Assembly (NCBI GenBank): GCA_937896835.1
Contig: CALBOJ010000072.1
Location: 1-34,938 of the forward strand
Direction of reading: 5' to 3'
Source: an uncultured Collinsella sp.
Lineage (GTDB): Bacteria; Actinomycetota; Coriobacteriia; Coriobacteriales; Coriobacteriaceae
DNA: 34,938 nucleotides
Shown: positions 24,301 through 32,427 of the stretch, piece after piece
How the letters are laid out: every line of letters begins with the position of its first letter
Position numbering within the stretch: the first letter of the stretch is position 1
The notes under the pieces: generated by a model
What the model was told of the DNA's origin: nothing
Seen by the model: the letters and a program-made list of their open reading frames with translations, nothing else
The model's database searches: none
Translations under genes and position numbers: made by a program

Positions 24301-24496
24301 GATGAGAATCGGGCGCAGTGCCAAAAGCCCCGTTGGGCGAGATGTCGAACGGAAAGGTGCCGCAGCGATTGAAGGCGGCGATGAACATGCGGATGGCGTT
24401 GGACGGCGTGGTGCCTACGAGTTGGGTTGCCGCCGCGAAGGCCGCCTTTTCCTCGGGCAAGACCTTCGCGACAACCGGGGTCATGTGTTCTGCCAT
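24296..24496 (-). CDS. RelB/DinJ family antitoxin (orphan)
   Basis: This 66-residue protein matches the RelB/DinJ ribbon-helix-helix antitoxins: TPVVAKVLPEEKAAFAAATQLVGTTPSNAIRMFIAAFNRCGTFPFDI has the N-terminal DNA-binding strand, the TPSNAIRMF helix and the G-x-x-PF-D toxin-binding tail start. AAAAAGGAA lies before the ATG at 24496. No RelE/YafQ-type toxin gene is found on either side, where one normally follows the antitoxin. The downstream side is instead occupied by a palindromic repeat that abuts the stop codon. It may be a relic of a broken pair or act on a distant toxin. Confidence 0.8.
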   Translation of the reverse strand: MAEHMTPVVAKVLPEEKAAFAAATQLVGTTPSNAIRMFIAAFNRCGTFPFDISPNGAFGTAPDSHQ

Positions 24497-24610
24497 GGCG
24501 CTTCCTTTTTGAAACGACGGTGGTGCGGATAGATGCGGGCCACGCGGCTGGGCGACGGGCTGCGAAGGCAACCCGATTGGCCCGCATCTGGAGTTTGTTT
24601 CTACTGTGTT

Positions 24611-24639
24611 GGTATTACTTGGTAATCCTAAGTATTACC
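24611..24639 (-). promoter_or_regulatory. operator-like repeats upstream of the antitoxin gene
   Basis: GGTATTACTT (24611-24620) and AAGTATTACC (24630-24639) form an inverted repeat with one mismatched pair, and GGTAATCC lies between them, making three related GGTAnTnC units. RelB/DinJ proteins repress their own promoters at such sites. It is about 115 bases before the antitoxin start. Confidence 0.5.
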
Positions 24640-24669
24640 CCGCAGATAGAATACCATACCCAACCCTAT

Positions 24670-24692
24670 GGGGACGGAGAAAAAACGGATCA
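24670..24692. repeat. single-arm copy of the 12416 repeat
   Basis: GGGGACGGAGAAAAAACGGA continues to TCA and matches the arm at 12427-12448 except for one substitution and one inserted A. There is no inverted partner here. It lies 20 bases past the end of the ABC gene. Confidence 0.8.
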
Positions 24693-24712
24693 TTTTGTTG
24701 CTGAGTAAGTAT

Positions 24713-26092
24713 TTAGAGCGTGACGATGTCCGAGATATTGAGGGCCTGAGCGTCGACGGCATCGTGCGTAGCAAGCAACAGCATGCGGCCGTCGAGCAAG
24801 TCGAGCACGACCTCGGCGCATGCGTCGCGCGCAGCGGTATCTAGACCGGTAAAGGGCTCGTCCAGAATCACCGCGTCGCCTGGGCACAGCAGGGCTCGGG
24901 CAATCTCGACGCGACGGCGCTGCCCGCCCGAGAGCTCGGCCACACGAGCATGCACATCGACCCCCGGCACCAGCAGGCGCAACAGAGCCGCGGCACTCGA
25001 GGCGTCCACGCGCGCGTCGGCGCACACCAGCACGTTATCCTGGGCAGAAACGTCCTCGACTAGGCGCACATCCTGAAACACCATGGAACACGGCGCGCAC
25101 TCCCCCGCCGCCAGTGCAAGCAACGTCGACTTGCCCACACCCGAGGCGCCCATCACGCAGGTCCGTCCACCGGCGGGCACGCGAAGTACCAGTCCGTCAA
25201 GCGCCGGCGCCCAGGGCGCACGATCGCCCACAGCAAGCGCAAGCTCCGCCGCAACCCCGCCGCCAGCAGAACCGCCCGCACGCCCGTGCAAGTCGCGTCC
25301 ATGCGACAGCACCGCCGCGCGCCATGCCACGGGCCCCGAAGCCCGCAGCAGCCACACCAGCACACGCTCGCATGCCCACGATGCTGCCACGACCAACACG
25401 GTCCAAGCCAACAGGTCAGCCGTCTCGATGAGTAGCTTTGCCTGATAGATGCGCTCGCCCACGGTGCCCGTCGCCATGCCGATCAGCTCCGCCGCCACAC
25501 CGGCCTTCCAGCTCATGCCAATCACGGCGCGGGCACACGAAAGCACAAACGGCAGGACTTCGCGCCAGGTGTGGGCACAAAACAGTCGCCAGCCCCGCAC
25601 GCCATGCAGACGAAACATCTGCTCCAGCGGTTTATCCGCTTGCATTAAGCCCTCGACCAACGAAAAATACACGCCCGGCAGAGCCATCAAAAAGACCGCT
25701 GCAATGCTCACGCGCGCCGACCCCAACCAAATGAGCAGCAGGACCACCACGCAGGCAACCGGTGTCGCCTTAACAAACGAAAGCGCCGGCGCCACCAAGC
25801 GGGCAAACGTCAGCGATCGCACCGAGACTCCCGCCAGTACGCCACCACACACCGCGGCAAGCGCCAGCCCGCCCAGTATCCGCGCGCCCGAGCCCGCCAA
25901 AATCGCCCATGTACCGCCATCGCATACCAGCCGCAGCAACGCCATCACAACAGCACCCGGCCCCGGCAAAATCAACGGCTGCGCCACCAGCGACGCCGCA
26001 AAGATCCACACGGCAAGCCAAAAGGCGGCGACGGCACCTGCTGCCGCCACCGCCTTCATGCGCTCTGTCATTTGTCGAGCAAACGCACGCAC
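24713..26092 (-). CDS. fused ABC importer: permease plus ATPase (SsuC/SsuB-like)
   Basis: This 459-residue protein joins two usually separate importer parts. Residues 1-255 are a six-helix permease of the nitrate/sulfonate/taurine type, with the EAA coupling motif in WREVLPFVLSCARAVIGMSWKAGVAAELIG (176-205). After a Gly/Ala/Arg linker, residues 290-459 form the ATPase: Walker A GASGVGKS (315-322), Q-loop MVFQDVRL, signature LSGGQRRRVEIARAL, Walker B AVILDEPF (407-414) and switch His in ATHD (441-444). The ATPase is short, with no regulatory tail. It starts at GTG three bases after the binding-protein stop, with GGAG spaced six. Two copies would make a full importer. The substrate cannot be told. 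Confidence 0.88.
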   Translation of the reverse strand: MRAFARQMTERMKAVAAAGAVAAFWLAVWIFAASLVAQPLILPGPGAVVMALLRLVCDGGTWAILAGSGARILGGLALAAVCGGVLAGVSVRSLTFARLVAPALSFVKATPVACVVVLLLIWLGSARVSIAAVFLMALPGVYFSLVEGLMQADKPLEQMFRLHGVRGWRLFCAHTWREVLPFVLSCARAVIGMSWKAGVAAELIGMATGTVGERIYQAKLLIETADLLAWTVLVVAASWACERVLVWLLRASGPVAWRAAVLSHGRDLHGRAGGSAGGGVAAELALAVGDRAPWAPALDGLVLRVPAGGRTCVMGASGVGKSTLLALAAGECAPCSMVFQDVRLVEDVSAQDNVLVCADARVDASSAAALLRLLVPGVDVHARVAELSGGQRRRVEIARALLCPGDAVILDEPFTGLDTAARDACAEVVLDLLDGRMLLLATHDAVDAQALNISDIVTL

Positions 26093-26095
26093 GGG

Positions 26096-27151
26096 CTACT
26101 CCATGTAGTAGAAATCATCAACCGGGAGCTTGCCGCCCACGGCGCTTGCATCCGCATCGGCCAGCACCTGCAGGTACCCACCGAGCGCCGCCTTCATATC
26201 TTTCCCCGTCTGGCACACAAGCATGCACCCGGGAATCGCCTTCTCGGCGATCTTGGCGTTGTCCACGATGCCCGCATCGACCACGGCCTGCGCCCAGTCT
26301 GCCGGCGCCGCATTGACGGCTTTCACGCTCGCCTCATGGCAGCGCAAGAATTCCGCCACGGCCTCGGGATGCTCCTCGACAAAGGCACGGCGCACCACGG
26401 TCACGCCCGTCAGCAGGCGCGAACCCGTGTCACCCGCCAGCTCATCCCACACATCGGTCAGACTTACCGGAGCCGACAGCTTGCCTTCGCTCTTTGCGAT
26501 GGCAGCGGTCTTGAACGGCTCGGGCAGCACGCCCACGGCAGACGGATCGGCAAGCAGCGCCGACAGCACCTCGGTGGGCTCGCTCTTAAACTCAAGCGCC
26601 ACCTGGCCGGTCAGGCCCGCGCGCTCCAGCAGGTGGTTCATGACGTACTCCGGCGTGGTGCCCTTGCCCGTCATGTAGACGGTACGACCCGCCAGATCGC
26701 CAAACGAGGCAACGTCCGCGTTACCCGTCACCACGTTCAGCACGCCCAGCGTGTTGATGTCGATGACCTGCACCGCGCCCTCGGTCTTGTTGTAGAGCAC
26801 GCTCGCCACGTTGGCCGGCACCAGGGCAATGTCGATATCGCCCTGAATCACCTTGGGCACGATCTCGTCAGCTGCGGCGCTAATCGCAAAGTCGAACTCG
26901 TTGTCCGTGGCACCGTCGGCCGCCCGGTCCATAAACTGCACCAGACCGATCGACGTCGGACCCTTGAGCGAGGCGACGTGCACCTCAACCGGCTCCGCGG
27001 CGGCACCGGCGCCGTCCGTGGCAGCCGAGCCCGCAGCAGGCCCCGCCCCCGCAGCACCGCCGCCGCAGCCAGCCAGCGCGAGCGACAACGCGCCGGCGGC
27101 AAGCGCCGAGGCAAACCCTCGGCGCGACATCTCAACAGTAAACTCGCGCAT
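26096..27151 (-). CDS. ABC importer substrate-binding lipoprotein (NMT1/THI5, SsuA-like)
   Basis: This 351-residue protein has a signal with a twin-arginine motif (MSRRGF) and a lipobox (LALAGC), so it is probably Tat-exported and lipid-anchored. After a Gly/Ala-rich linker, the mature part resembles SsuA/THI5-type binding proteins: VASLKGPTSIGLVQFMDRA, GDIDIALVPANVASVLYNKT, then TVYMTGKGTTPEYVMNHLL and ADPSAVGVLPEPFKTAA. Known relatives bind sulfonates, nitrate or thiamine precursors; the ligand here cannot be told. The ATG at 27151 lies two bases after the hydrogenase stop (TAG CG ATG), with GAGAGGA upstream; the in-frame GTG at 27160 is too close to that site. The fused permease-ATPase follows after three bases. 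Confidence 0.88.
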   Translation of the reverse strand: MREFTVEMSRRGFASALAAGALSLALAGCGGGAAGAGPAAGSAATDGAGAAAEPVEVHVASLKGPTSIGLVQFMDRAADGATDNEFDFAISAAADEIVPKVIQGDIDIALVPANVASVLYNKTEGAVQVIDINTLGVLNVVTGNADVASFGDLAGRTVYMTGKGTTPEYVMNHLLERAGLTGQVALEFKSEPTEVLSALLADPSAVGVLPEPFKTAAIAKSEGKLSAPVSLTDVWDELAGDTGSRLLTGVTVVRRAFVEEHPEAVAEFLRCHEASVKAVNAAPADWAQAVVDAGIVDNAKIAEKAIPGCMLVCQTGKDMKAALGGYLQVLADADASAVGGKLPVDDFYYME

Positions 27152-27153
27152 CG

Positions 27154-28965
27154 CTAGCACGTCCTCTCGTTAGGCATCGACCACGCGTGATGGTCGGTAT
27201 GCAGTAGCTGCTCGGCCAGCGGCGAGAGCGGCGCACCCAAGAACTCGCGATAGCATGCCAAAACATCGGGGTTCTCGTGAGAGAAGCGAATGTCGGCCGC
27301 CGCATCGAGGCCCCACAGCACCTGGCCGCGCTCGGCTGCCAGCTCGCAGCCGTCGTGGATGGGCTGACCGCCGCCACCGACGCAGCCGCCCGGGCACGCC
27401 ATGACCTCAACGAAGTCATAGCTCACACGGCCGTCGCGAATCGCGTCGAGCAGACGTGCCGCGTTGCCCAGCCCGTGTGCCACGGCGACGCGTACCTTGT
27501 TTCCATCGATATCGGCCACGGCTTCCTTCCAGCCGTCCAGGCCGCGCACGTCGGTAAAGAAGTCCGCATCGGGGTTCTTGCCCGTCACCAGGTAATATGC
27601 CGAGCGCACGGCGGCCTCCATCACGCCGCCCGTGGCGCCAAAGATCACACCCGCGCCCGTGCCAAAGCCCAGCGGCGTATCGAGCGGCTCCTCAACCAGC
27701 GTGTCCACGCTCACGTGGCTCGCGCGGATCATGCGCACCATCTCGCGCACCGTCAGCGCAACGTCCACATCGGGCGTACCGTCCTCGCCCACCATGCTCG
27801 GCAGCGCGCACTCGGCCTTCTTGGCCGTGCACGGCATAACGGACACCACAAACAGGCGCTCGGGCTCCACGCCCAGCACCTTGGCGTAGTACGTCTTGGC
27901 AATGGCGCCGAACATCTGCTGCGGCGACTTGGACGTGGACAGGCTGTCGACAAACTCCGGATAGCGCGCCTTCACAAAGCGCACCCAGCCCGGGCAGCAG
28001 CTCGTAAACATGGGCCAGCCGCGACTGTCGCCCTCGCCCTTGGCGGCCTTACCCAGGCGCTCGAGCAGCTCGGAGCCCTCCTCCATAATGGTGAGGTCGG
28101 CCGAGAAATCGGTGTCGAACACGTACTCAAAGCCAACGCGGCGCAGCGCGCAAGCCAGGCGCTCGACGGTAGCCTCCTCGCGCGGAATGCCGAGCTCCTC
28201 GCCCCAGGCGCTACGCACGGCCGGCGCAATCTGCACCAGCACGATTTTGTCGGGATCGGCGAGAGCATCGAACACGGTCTCGGTATCGTCGCGCTCGCGC
28301 AGTGCGCCCGTCGGACAATGTGTAATGCACTGGCCGCACGCGACGCAATCGGTCTTGCCGATCGGCGCGCGCCCGCGGGTACCCACGGCGGTATGCGTGG
28401 CGCGGTTGGTCAGATCCCAAATCCCTAAGCCCTGCACGCTCTCACACACCTTGATGCAGCGCATGCATTTGATGCACTTGTCGTTATCGCGGATGATGGG
28501 GAAATCGAAGTCCCAGCCCTCGCGCGCCAGGTGCTGCTCGTACGGCAGATAGAAGATGCCCAGGTCGTTGGCGATGGTCTGCAGATTGCAGTTACCACTG
28601 CGCACGCAGCTCGTACAGCGCGAGTCGTGCTGGGACAGCAGCAGCTGCACGTTGGTGCGACGGGCCTCGCGGGCCTTGGGGCTGTTAGTGTGGACCACCA
28701 TGCCGTCGAGCACGTAGTTGTTGCAGGCGGCAACCAGCTGGTCGCAGCCCTCGACCTCGACCACGCACACGCGGCAGCCGCCGATCTCGTTCAGATCGCG
28801 CAGATAGCACAGGGTGGGAATCTGGATGCCGACGGACTTGGCTGCATCCAGGATCGTGGTGTGCTCGGACACCACGACCTCGCAATTATCGATAGTGAGC
28901 CTGACCATGTTATGCGCTCCGTTTTCGGTGTTGTCGCTGACGGTGGGGTTGTTGAGCTCTACCAT
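27154..28965 (-). CDS. hydA: [FeFe] hydrogenase catalytic subunit, group A2-like
   Basis: This 603-residue enzyme interconverts H2 and protons plus electrons. An N-terminal [2Fe-2S] domain has C53, C64, C67 and C81. A His/Cys cluster follows (H113, C117, C120, C126), then two [4Fe-4S] sites (C164-C167-C170-C174 and C207-C210-C213-C217). The H-cluster motifs are complete: TSCCPGW (C323, C324), MPCTAKKAE (C379) and MACPGGCVGGGGQP (C524, C528). The start at 28965 overlaps the stop of the upstream flavoprotein gene (ATGGTAG) and has GGGAGG before it; a later ATG at 28908 also has GGAG. The adjacent GltD-like subunit points to the glutamate-synthase-linked A2 group of the HydDB scheme rather than the HydABC bifurcating type. 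Maturases HydEFG are not in this window. Confidence 0.95.
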   Translation of the reverse strand: MVELNNPTVSDNTENGAHNMVRLTIDNCEVVVSEHTTILDAAKSVGIQIPTLCYLRDLNEIGGCRVCVVEVEGCDQLVAACNNYVLDGMVVHTNSPKAREARRTNVQLLLSQHDSRCTSCVRSGNCNLQTIANDLGIFYLPYEQHLAREGWDFDFPIIRDNDKCIKCMRCIKVCESVQGLGIWDLTNRATHTAVGTRGRAPIGKTDCVACGQCITHCPTGALRERDDTETVFDALADPDKIVLVQIAPAVRSAWGEELGIPREEATVERLACALRRVGFEYVFDTDFSADLTIMEEGSELLERLGKAAKGEGDSRGWPMFTSCCPGWVRFVKARYPEFVDSLSTSKSPQQMFGAIAKTYYAKVLGVEPERLFVVSVMPCTAKKAECALPSMVGEDGTPDVDVALTVREMVRMIRASHVSVDTLVEEPLDTPLGFGTGAGVIFGATGGVMEAAVRSAYYLVTGKNPDADFFTDVRGLDGWKEAVADIDGNKVRVAVAHGLGNAARLLDAIRDGRVSYDFVEVMACPGGCVGGGGQPIHDGCELAAERGQVLWGLDAAADIRFSHENPDVLACYREFLGAPLSPLAEQLLHTDHHAWSMPNERTC

Positions 28966-30791
28966 TCCAGGTTCCTCCCTCCGCGGAACGCACCAAAGCC
29001 AAAGTGGTCGCAGCGCAGGCAGCGGCTCGCCTCCTGGCGCGCCTCCTGCTCGGTAAGACCTTGCTCGACCAGATTCCAATCGTGAATACGCTCGCCGGAC
29101 TCGCGCTCGCCCAGCTCGCAGCGACCGCACTCGTGCTTGCCCTTAAACTGGACGGTCGGCAGCTCGACCTCGAGTTTAATCTTGTGATCAAAGCCCAGGT
29201 AGCGGTCGATGTTTGCCGAGGCCACACGGCCAGCGTTGATGGCGCGGATGACGGTGGCGGGGCCGGTCTGGCAGTCGCCGCCGCTAAAGAGGCCATCAAA
29301 GTTGGGCACGGCGCCGTCCGAGTCGGTGACGACGCAGCCCCACTTGCAGGCAATGCCCATCTCCTCAAACGGCTTGGAATCGATGTCCTGGCCAATGGCC
29401 ACAAACACGCGCTCGCAGGGGATGACACGCTCGGGCGTAGCGGCGGCACGCGGGGCCGGGCGACCACGGCGGGGCTCGCCGATAATCTGCGGTTGTACGC
29501 GCAGGCCGCACACGCGACCGTCCTCGCCGGTCTCGATGGCGAGAGGGGCCGTCAGCTCCAGCACCTCGCAGCCCTCGGCCTGGGCGCCGGCGATCTCGGC
29601 GTCCTGGGCCGTCATGTCGCAGATGCGGCGGCGGTAGACGATGCTTACCTTTTCGGCGCCGCAGCGCACGGCAGAGCGGGCAACGTCCATGGCAACATTG
29701 CCGCCACCGATGACGCACACGCGCTGGCCGCTCAGGTCGGGCAGCTCGTCATCGCCGATGGCGCGCAGCATCTTGACGGCCGACTCCACGCCGAGCGCTT
29801 CCTCGCCCGGAAGGCCGAGCTTCTTATCGCTGTGGGCGCCAATGGCCAGGTAGACGGCATCGAACTCGTCGCGCAGGCGGGCAAGTTCCTCGCCGTTGAC
29901 GGAGTGATCGAGCTCAACGTCGATGCCGGCGCTCAAGATCCAGTCGATCTCGGCCTGCAGGCGCTCGCGCGGCAGACGGTAGCTGGGAATGCCGTAGCGC
30001 AGCATGCCGCCCATGTGGTGACGCTGCTCAAAGATGGTCACCTTATGACCCATCACGGCCAGGTAGTAGGCACAGGAAAGGCCGGCCGGGCCGCCGCCGA
30101 TCACGGCGACGCGCTTACCGGTGTCGTCCACTACATGCGGCTTGTGGTCGTTGAGGTCGCTGTGCTCAACGGCAAAACGCTTGAGGGCGAGGATGTTCAT
30201 GGGATCGTCGACCATGCCGCGGCGGCAATGCATCTCGCAGGGATGCTCGCACACCAAGCCGCAGACGAGCGGCAGTGGGTTGTTCTTGCGGATGACCTTG
30301 ACGGCGTCGGCATACCGGCCTGCCTCGACGAGCGAGATGTAACCGGGAATGTCGACGTGCGCCGGGCAGCCCGAGACGCACGGGACGCGGGCCTCGCGGT
30401 CAAAGCCGCAGGAGTGCTCGCGGATGTGATGCTCAAAATCGTCACGGAAGCCGCGAATGGCCGTGAGTGCCATGGCGCCGGCTTCGTAGCCGATGGCGCA
30501 GTCGCTCGAAAGGTAGATGGTGCGGGCCGTGCGCTCAATCAGGTTGAGCGTGGACTCATCGGTGCGCCCTTCGAGCACATCGGCGAGCAGGTCGCTCAGC
30601 GCGCTCAGGCCCACACGGCAGGGTGTGCACTTGCCGCAGCTCTGGGTGGAGCACAGGTTAACGAGCGCTGCCGTAAACTCAACGGGACACGGGGCGAGCG
30701 AACTCACCGCCAGACGGCGTCCGAGCGCATCGTGCAGGTCGTCCATGACGGCCTGAGCGTGGCTGCGTTCCATTACATGCAGTCGAGCCAT
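28959..30791 (-). CDS. NuoF-type Fe-S domain fused to GltD-like flavoprotein, hydrogenase partner
   Basis: This 610-residue protein has three parts. Residues 45-105 are the C-terminal cluster domain of NuoF/HydB (SCGKCTPCR, with C98 as fourth ligand) without the NADH/FMN part. Residues 128-210 are the GltD-type double [4Fe-4S] module (CVSGCPAHVDIPGYI, C177, C181, C185, C189). Residues 227-535 are the two-dinucleotide flavoprotein: FAD fingerprint VIGGGPAGLSCAYYL (230-244), NAD(P) fingerprint VIGGGNVAMDVARSA (360-374) and FSGGDCQTGPATVIRAINAG. An extra C-terminal segment adds C555, C558, C591 and C594, possibly one more cluster. It would pass electrons between NAD(P)H, FAD and the hydrogenase. 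GAGGGG precedes the ATG at 30791. It is the first gene of the operon. Confidence 0.9.
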   Translation of the reverse strand: MARLHVMERSHAQAVMDDLHDALGRRLAVSSLAPCPVEFTAALVNLCSTQSCGKCTPCRVGLSALSDLLADVLEGRTDESTLNLIERTARTIYLSSDCAIGYEAGAMALTAIRGFRDDFEHHIREHSCGFDREARVPCVSGCPAHVDIPGYISLVEAGRYADAVKVIRKNNPLPLVCGLVCEHPCEMHCRRGMVDDPMNILALKRFAVEHSDLNDHKPHVVDDTGKRVAVIGGGPAGLSCAYYLAVMGHKVTIFEQRHHMGGMLRYGIPSYRLPRERLQAEIDWILSAGIDVELDHSVNGEELARLRDEFDAVYLAIGAHSDKKLGLPGEEALGVESAVKMLRAIGDDELPDLSGQRVCVIGGGNVAMDVARSAVRCGAEKVSIVYRRRICDMTAQDAEIAGAQAEGCEVLELTAPLAIETGEDGRVCGLRVQPQIIGEPRRGRPAPRAAATPERVIPCERVFVAIGQDIDSKPFEEMGIACKWGCVVTDSDGAVPNFDGLFSGGDCQTGPATVIRAINAGRVASANIDRYLGFDHKIKLEVELPTVQFKGKHECGRCELGERESGERIHDWNLVEQGLTEQEARQEASRCLRCDHFGFGAFRGGRNLEW

Positions 30792-30812
30792 AAGATCCCC
30801 TCTCGCATGGCA

Positions 30813-30827
30813 GCCCGGAGGCCGGGC
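30813..30827 (-). promoter_or_regulatory. leader hairpin before the hydrogenase operon
   Basis: GCCCGG/CCGGGC with a three-base loop lies 22 bases before the first start codon. Further upstream AAATA-AC-TATTT (within 30853-30868) is a small palindrome. No convincing promoter could be picked in 30828-30971. Confidence 0.35.
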
Positions 30828-30971
30828 GAAATTGCTACACGCAACACACTGACCTAAATAGTTATTTGGCAGCAACACGGTTCGGCAGGCGGTATGAAAC
30901 GTCGTCCTCAGCGGTGAAAAAGGACATTACCGCAGATAAATGCCATATTTGATAAAACGCGTTACCAATGA

Positions 30972-31009
30972 CAATGCCCCGTCCACGCAATCACGTGGAC
31001 GGGGCATTG
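30972..31009 (-). terminator. hairpin after the 6-phospho-alpha-glucosidase gene
   Basis: CAATGCCCCGTCCACG (30972-30987) and CGTGGACGGGGCATTG (30994-31009) are perfect 16-base inverted copies with a six-base loop, 33 bases past the stop. The T-run is lacking, but position and strength fit an operon end. Confidence 0.75.
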
Positions 31010-31041
31010 CTCTAGGTATGCGGTCAGCGACCCTGTTGCTT

Positions 31042-32424
31042 TTACTTAAGCTCGGGCCAGTAACCCTTGTTGGCCTCGATCATGTCGTCGAGAACTTCCT
31101 TGGCGACCTTCATCGACGGTACGGTCTTGTTGAGCGTGAAGGCCTTGAGCGCCTTCTCGTACGAACCCTCGATCGTAGCCTCGACCACGAGCTTCTCGGA
31201 GTTCAGCTGCTGCATCATGAGGCCCTGCTGGAACAGCGGGATGTTGTCGCGGCTGATAACCTCGGGGCCGTTCTTACCAATGTAGGCAGGCAGCTCGACC
31301 ATAGCGTCGTAGGGCATGTTGGGGATAGCGCCCTTGTTCTCGCAAATGACCAGGAAGCGCTGCTTGGTGTCGTTCTTCAGAGCGATGGCCAGGTCGGCAA
31401 TCCAGTCGCCGTGGCTGCCCGCATAGAACGTGCTCTCGTCGATCTCGCCCGTCTTCTCGTAGTGATCGATACCATCAAAGAGGTTCTTCTCGCGCGTCTC
31501 CTCAACCTCGTTAGCACGGGTGCGCTCGGGGTTGGAATGCTCGACGAACTCCTTCTGCTGCAGGTAGTAGTTCAGGTACGTGTTGGGCAGGTACTCCGGG
31601 AAGCACTCCATGATCTCGTACTCGCCCTTCCAGACGTAGTACCAGCTGCCCTTAGTGTGGCGGTTCTGCTCGGGGTGCTCGTCGGTGGCCTCCTCGGGCT
31701 TCTTGGACATCAGCGAGCTCATGCCCTTGAGGTACGAATCGGGCAGCAGGATCTGGTGCTCCTTGATGTACTCGCGCAGCTGCGGGAGCACCTCCTCGCC
31801 CTTGTGGCGGATCGAGGTGAACCAACCGAAGTGGTTGAGGCCAAAGTAATCGTACTCGACATCCTTCTTGTCGATATCGAGCGCGGCGCAAACCACGTCG
31901 ATGATCGCGATCGGCATGTCGCAGATGTTGATGATGCGAGCGTTGGGACGCAGCACGCGGCAGCCCTCGGAGACGATGGCGGCAGGGTTGGAGTAGTTGA
32001 GAATCCAGTAATCCTTCTTGGCGTACTTCTCAACGTCATCGATCAGCTCGACCATGGGGAAGATGGTGCGCATGCCGTAGGCAAGGCCGCCGCAACCGCA
32101 AGTCTCCTGGCCCACGCAGCCGTGACGCAGCGGAATCTTCTCGTCCTGCTCGCGCATGGCGTAGCCGCCCACGCGCATCTGGGCAAACACGAAGCTCGCG
32201 TCGGTAAAAGCCGTCTTTTTGTCGGTGGTCACCGTGAGCTTGATGTCCAGGCCGAGGTCCTCGTGCAGAATCCAGTCCACGAGCACGCCGATCTTGCGCT
32301 GGCGCTCCTCGTTGATGTCGTACAGACGAATCTCGTCAACGTCGAGCTCGTCCTTGCGCAGGGCGATGGATTTGACGATGCCGGGGGTAAAGGTGGATCC
32401 GCCACCACACAGAGTAATGATCAT
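31042..32424 (-). CDS. glvA: 6-phospho-alpha-glucosidase (GH4)
   Basis: This 460-residue enzyme belongs to glycoside hydrolase family 4, which uses NAD and a divalent metal to cleave phosphorylated disaccharides by oxidation and elimination. The NAD loop is CGGGSTFTPG (6-15). The signature CDMP (168-171) marks alpha-specific enzymes; beta-specific relatives have CNVP. Metal ligands are C168 and H198 (FGLNHFGW). Length fits GlvA/MalH (about 440-460). It starts three bases after the PTS gene stop, with GGAG upstream, so the two are co-translated: the permease delivers maltose-6-phosphate or a similar alpha-glucoside phosphate and this enzyme splits it in the cytoplasm. Confidence 0.93.
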   Translation of the reverse strand: MIITLCGGGSTFTPGIVKSIALRKDELDVDEIRLYDINEERQRKIGVLVDWILHEDLGLDIKLTVTTDKKTAFTDASFVFAQMRVGGYAMREQDEKIPLRHGCVGQETCGCGGLAYGMRTIFPMVELIDDVEKYAKKDYWILNYSNPAAIVSEGCRVLRPNARIINICDMPIAIIDVVCAALDIDKKDVEYDYFGLNHFGWFTSIRHKGEEVLPQLREYIKEHQILLPDSYLKGMSSLMSKKPEEATDEHPEQNRHTKGSWYYVWKGEYEIMECFPEYLPNTYLNYYLQQKEFVEHSNPERTRANEVEETREKNLFDGIDHYEKTGEIDESTFYAGSHGDWIADLAIALKNDTKQRFLVICENKGAIPNMPYDAMVELPAYIGKNGPEVISRDNIPLFQQGLMMQQLNSEKLVVEATIEGSYEKALKAFTLNKTVPSMKVAKEVLDDMIEANKGYWPELK

Positions 32425-32427
32425 TGT

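Noticed and set aside
28966..29130. N-terminal extension of the hydrogenase by 55 residues
   Set aside because: It lies entirely within the coding end of the upstream flavoprotein gene, is Arg/Gly-rich shadow sequence, and the ATG at 28965 has a ribosome site and the typical stop-start overlap.
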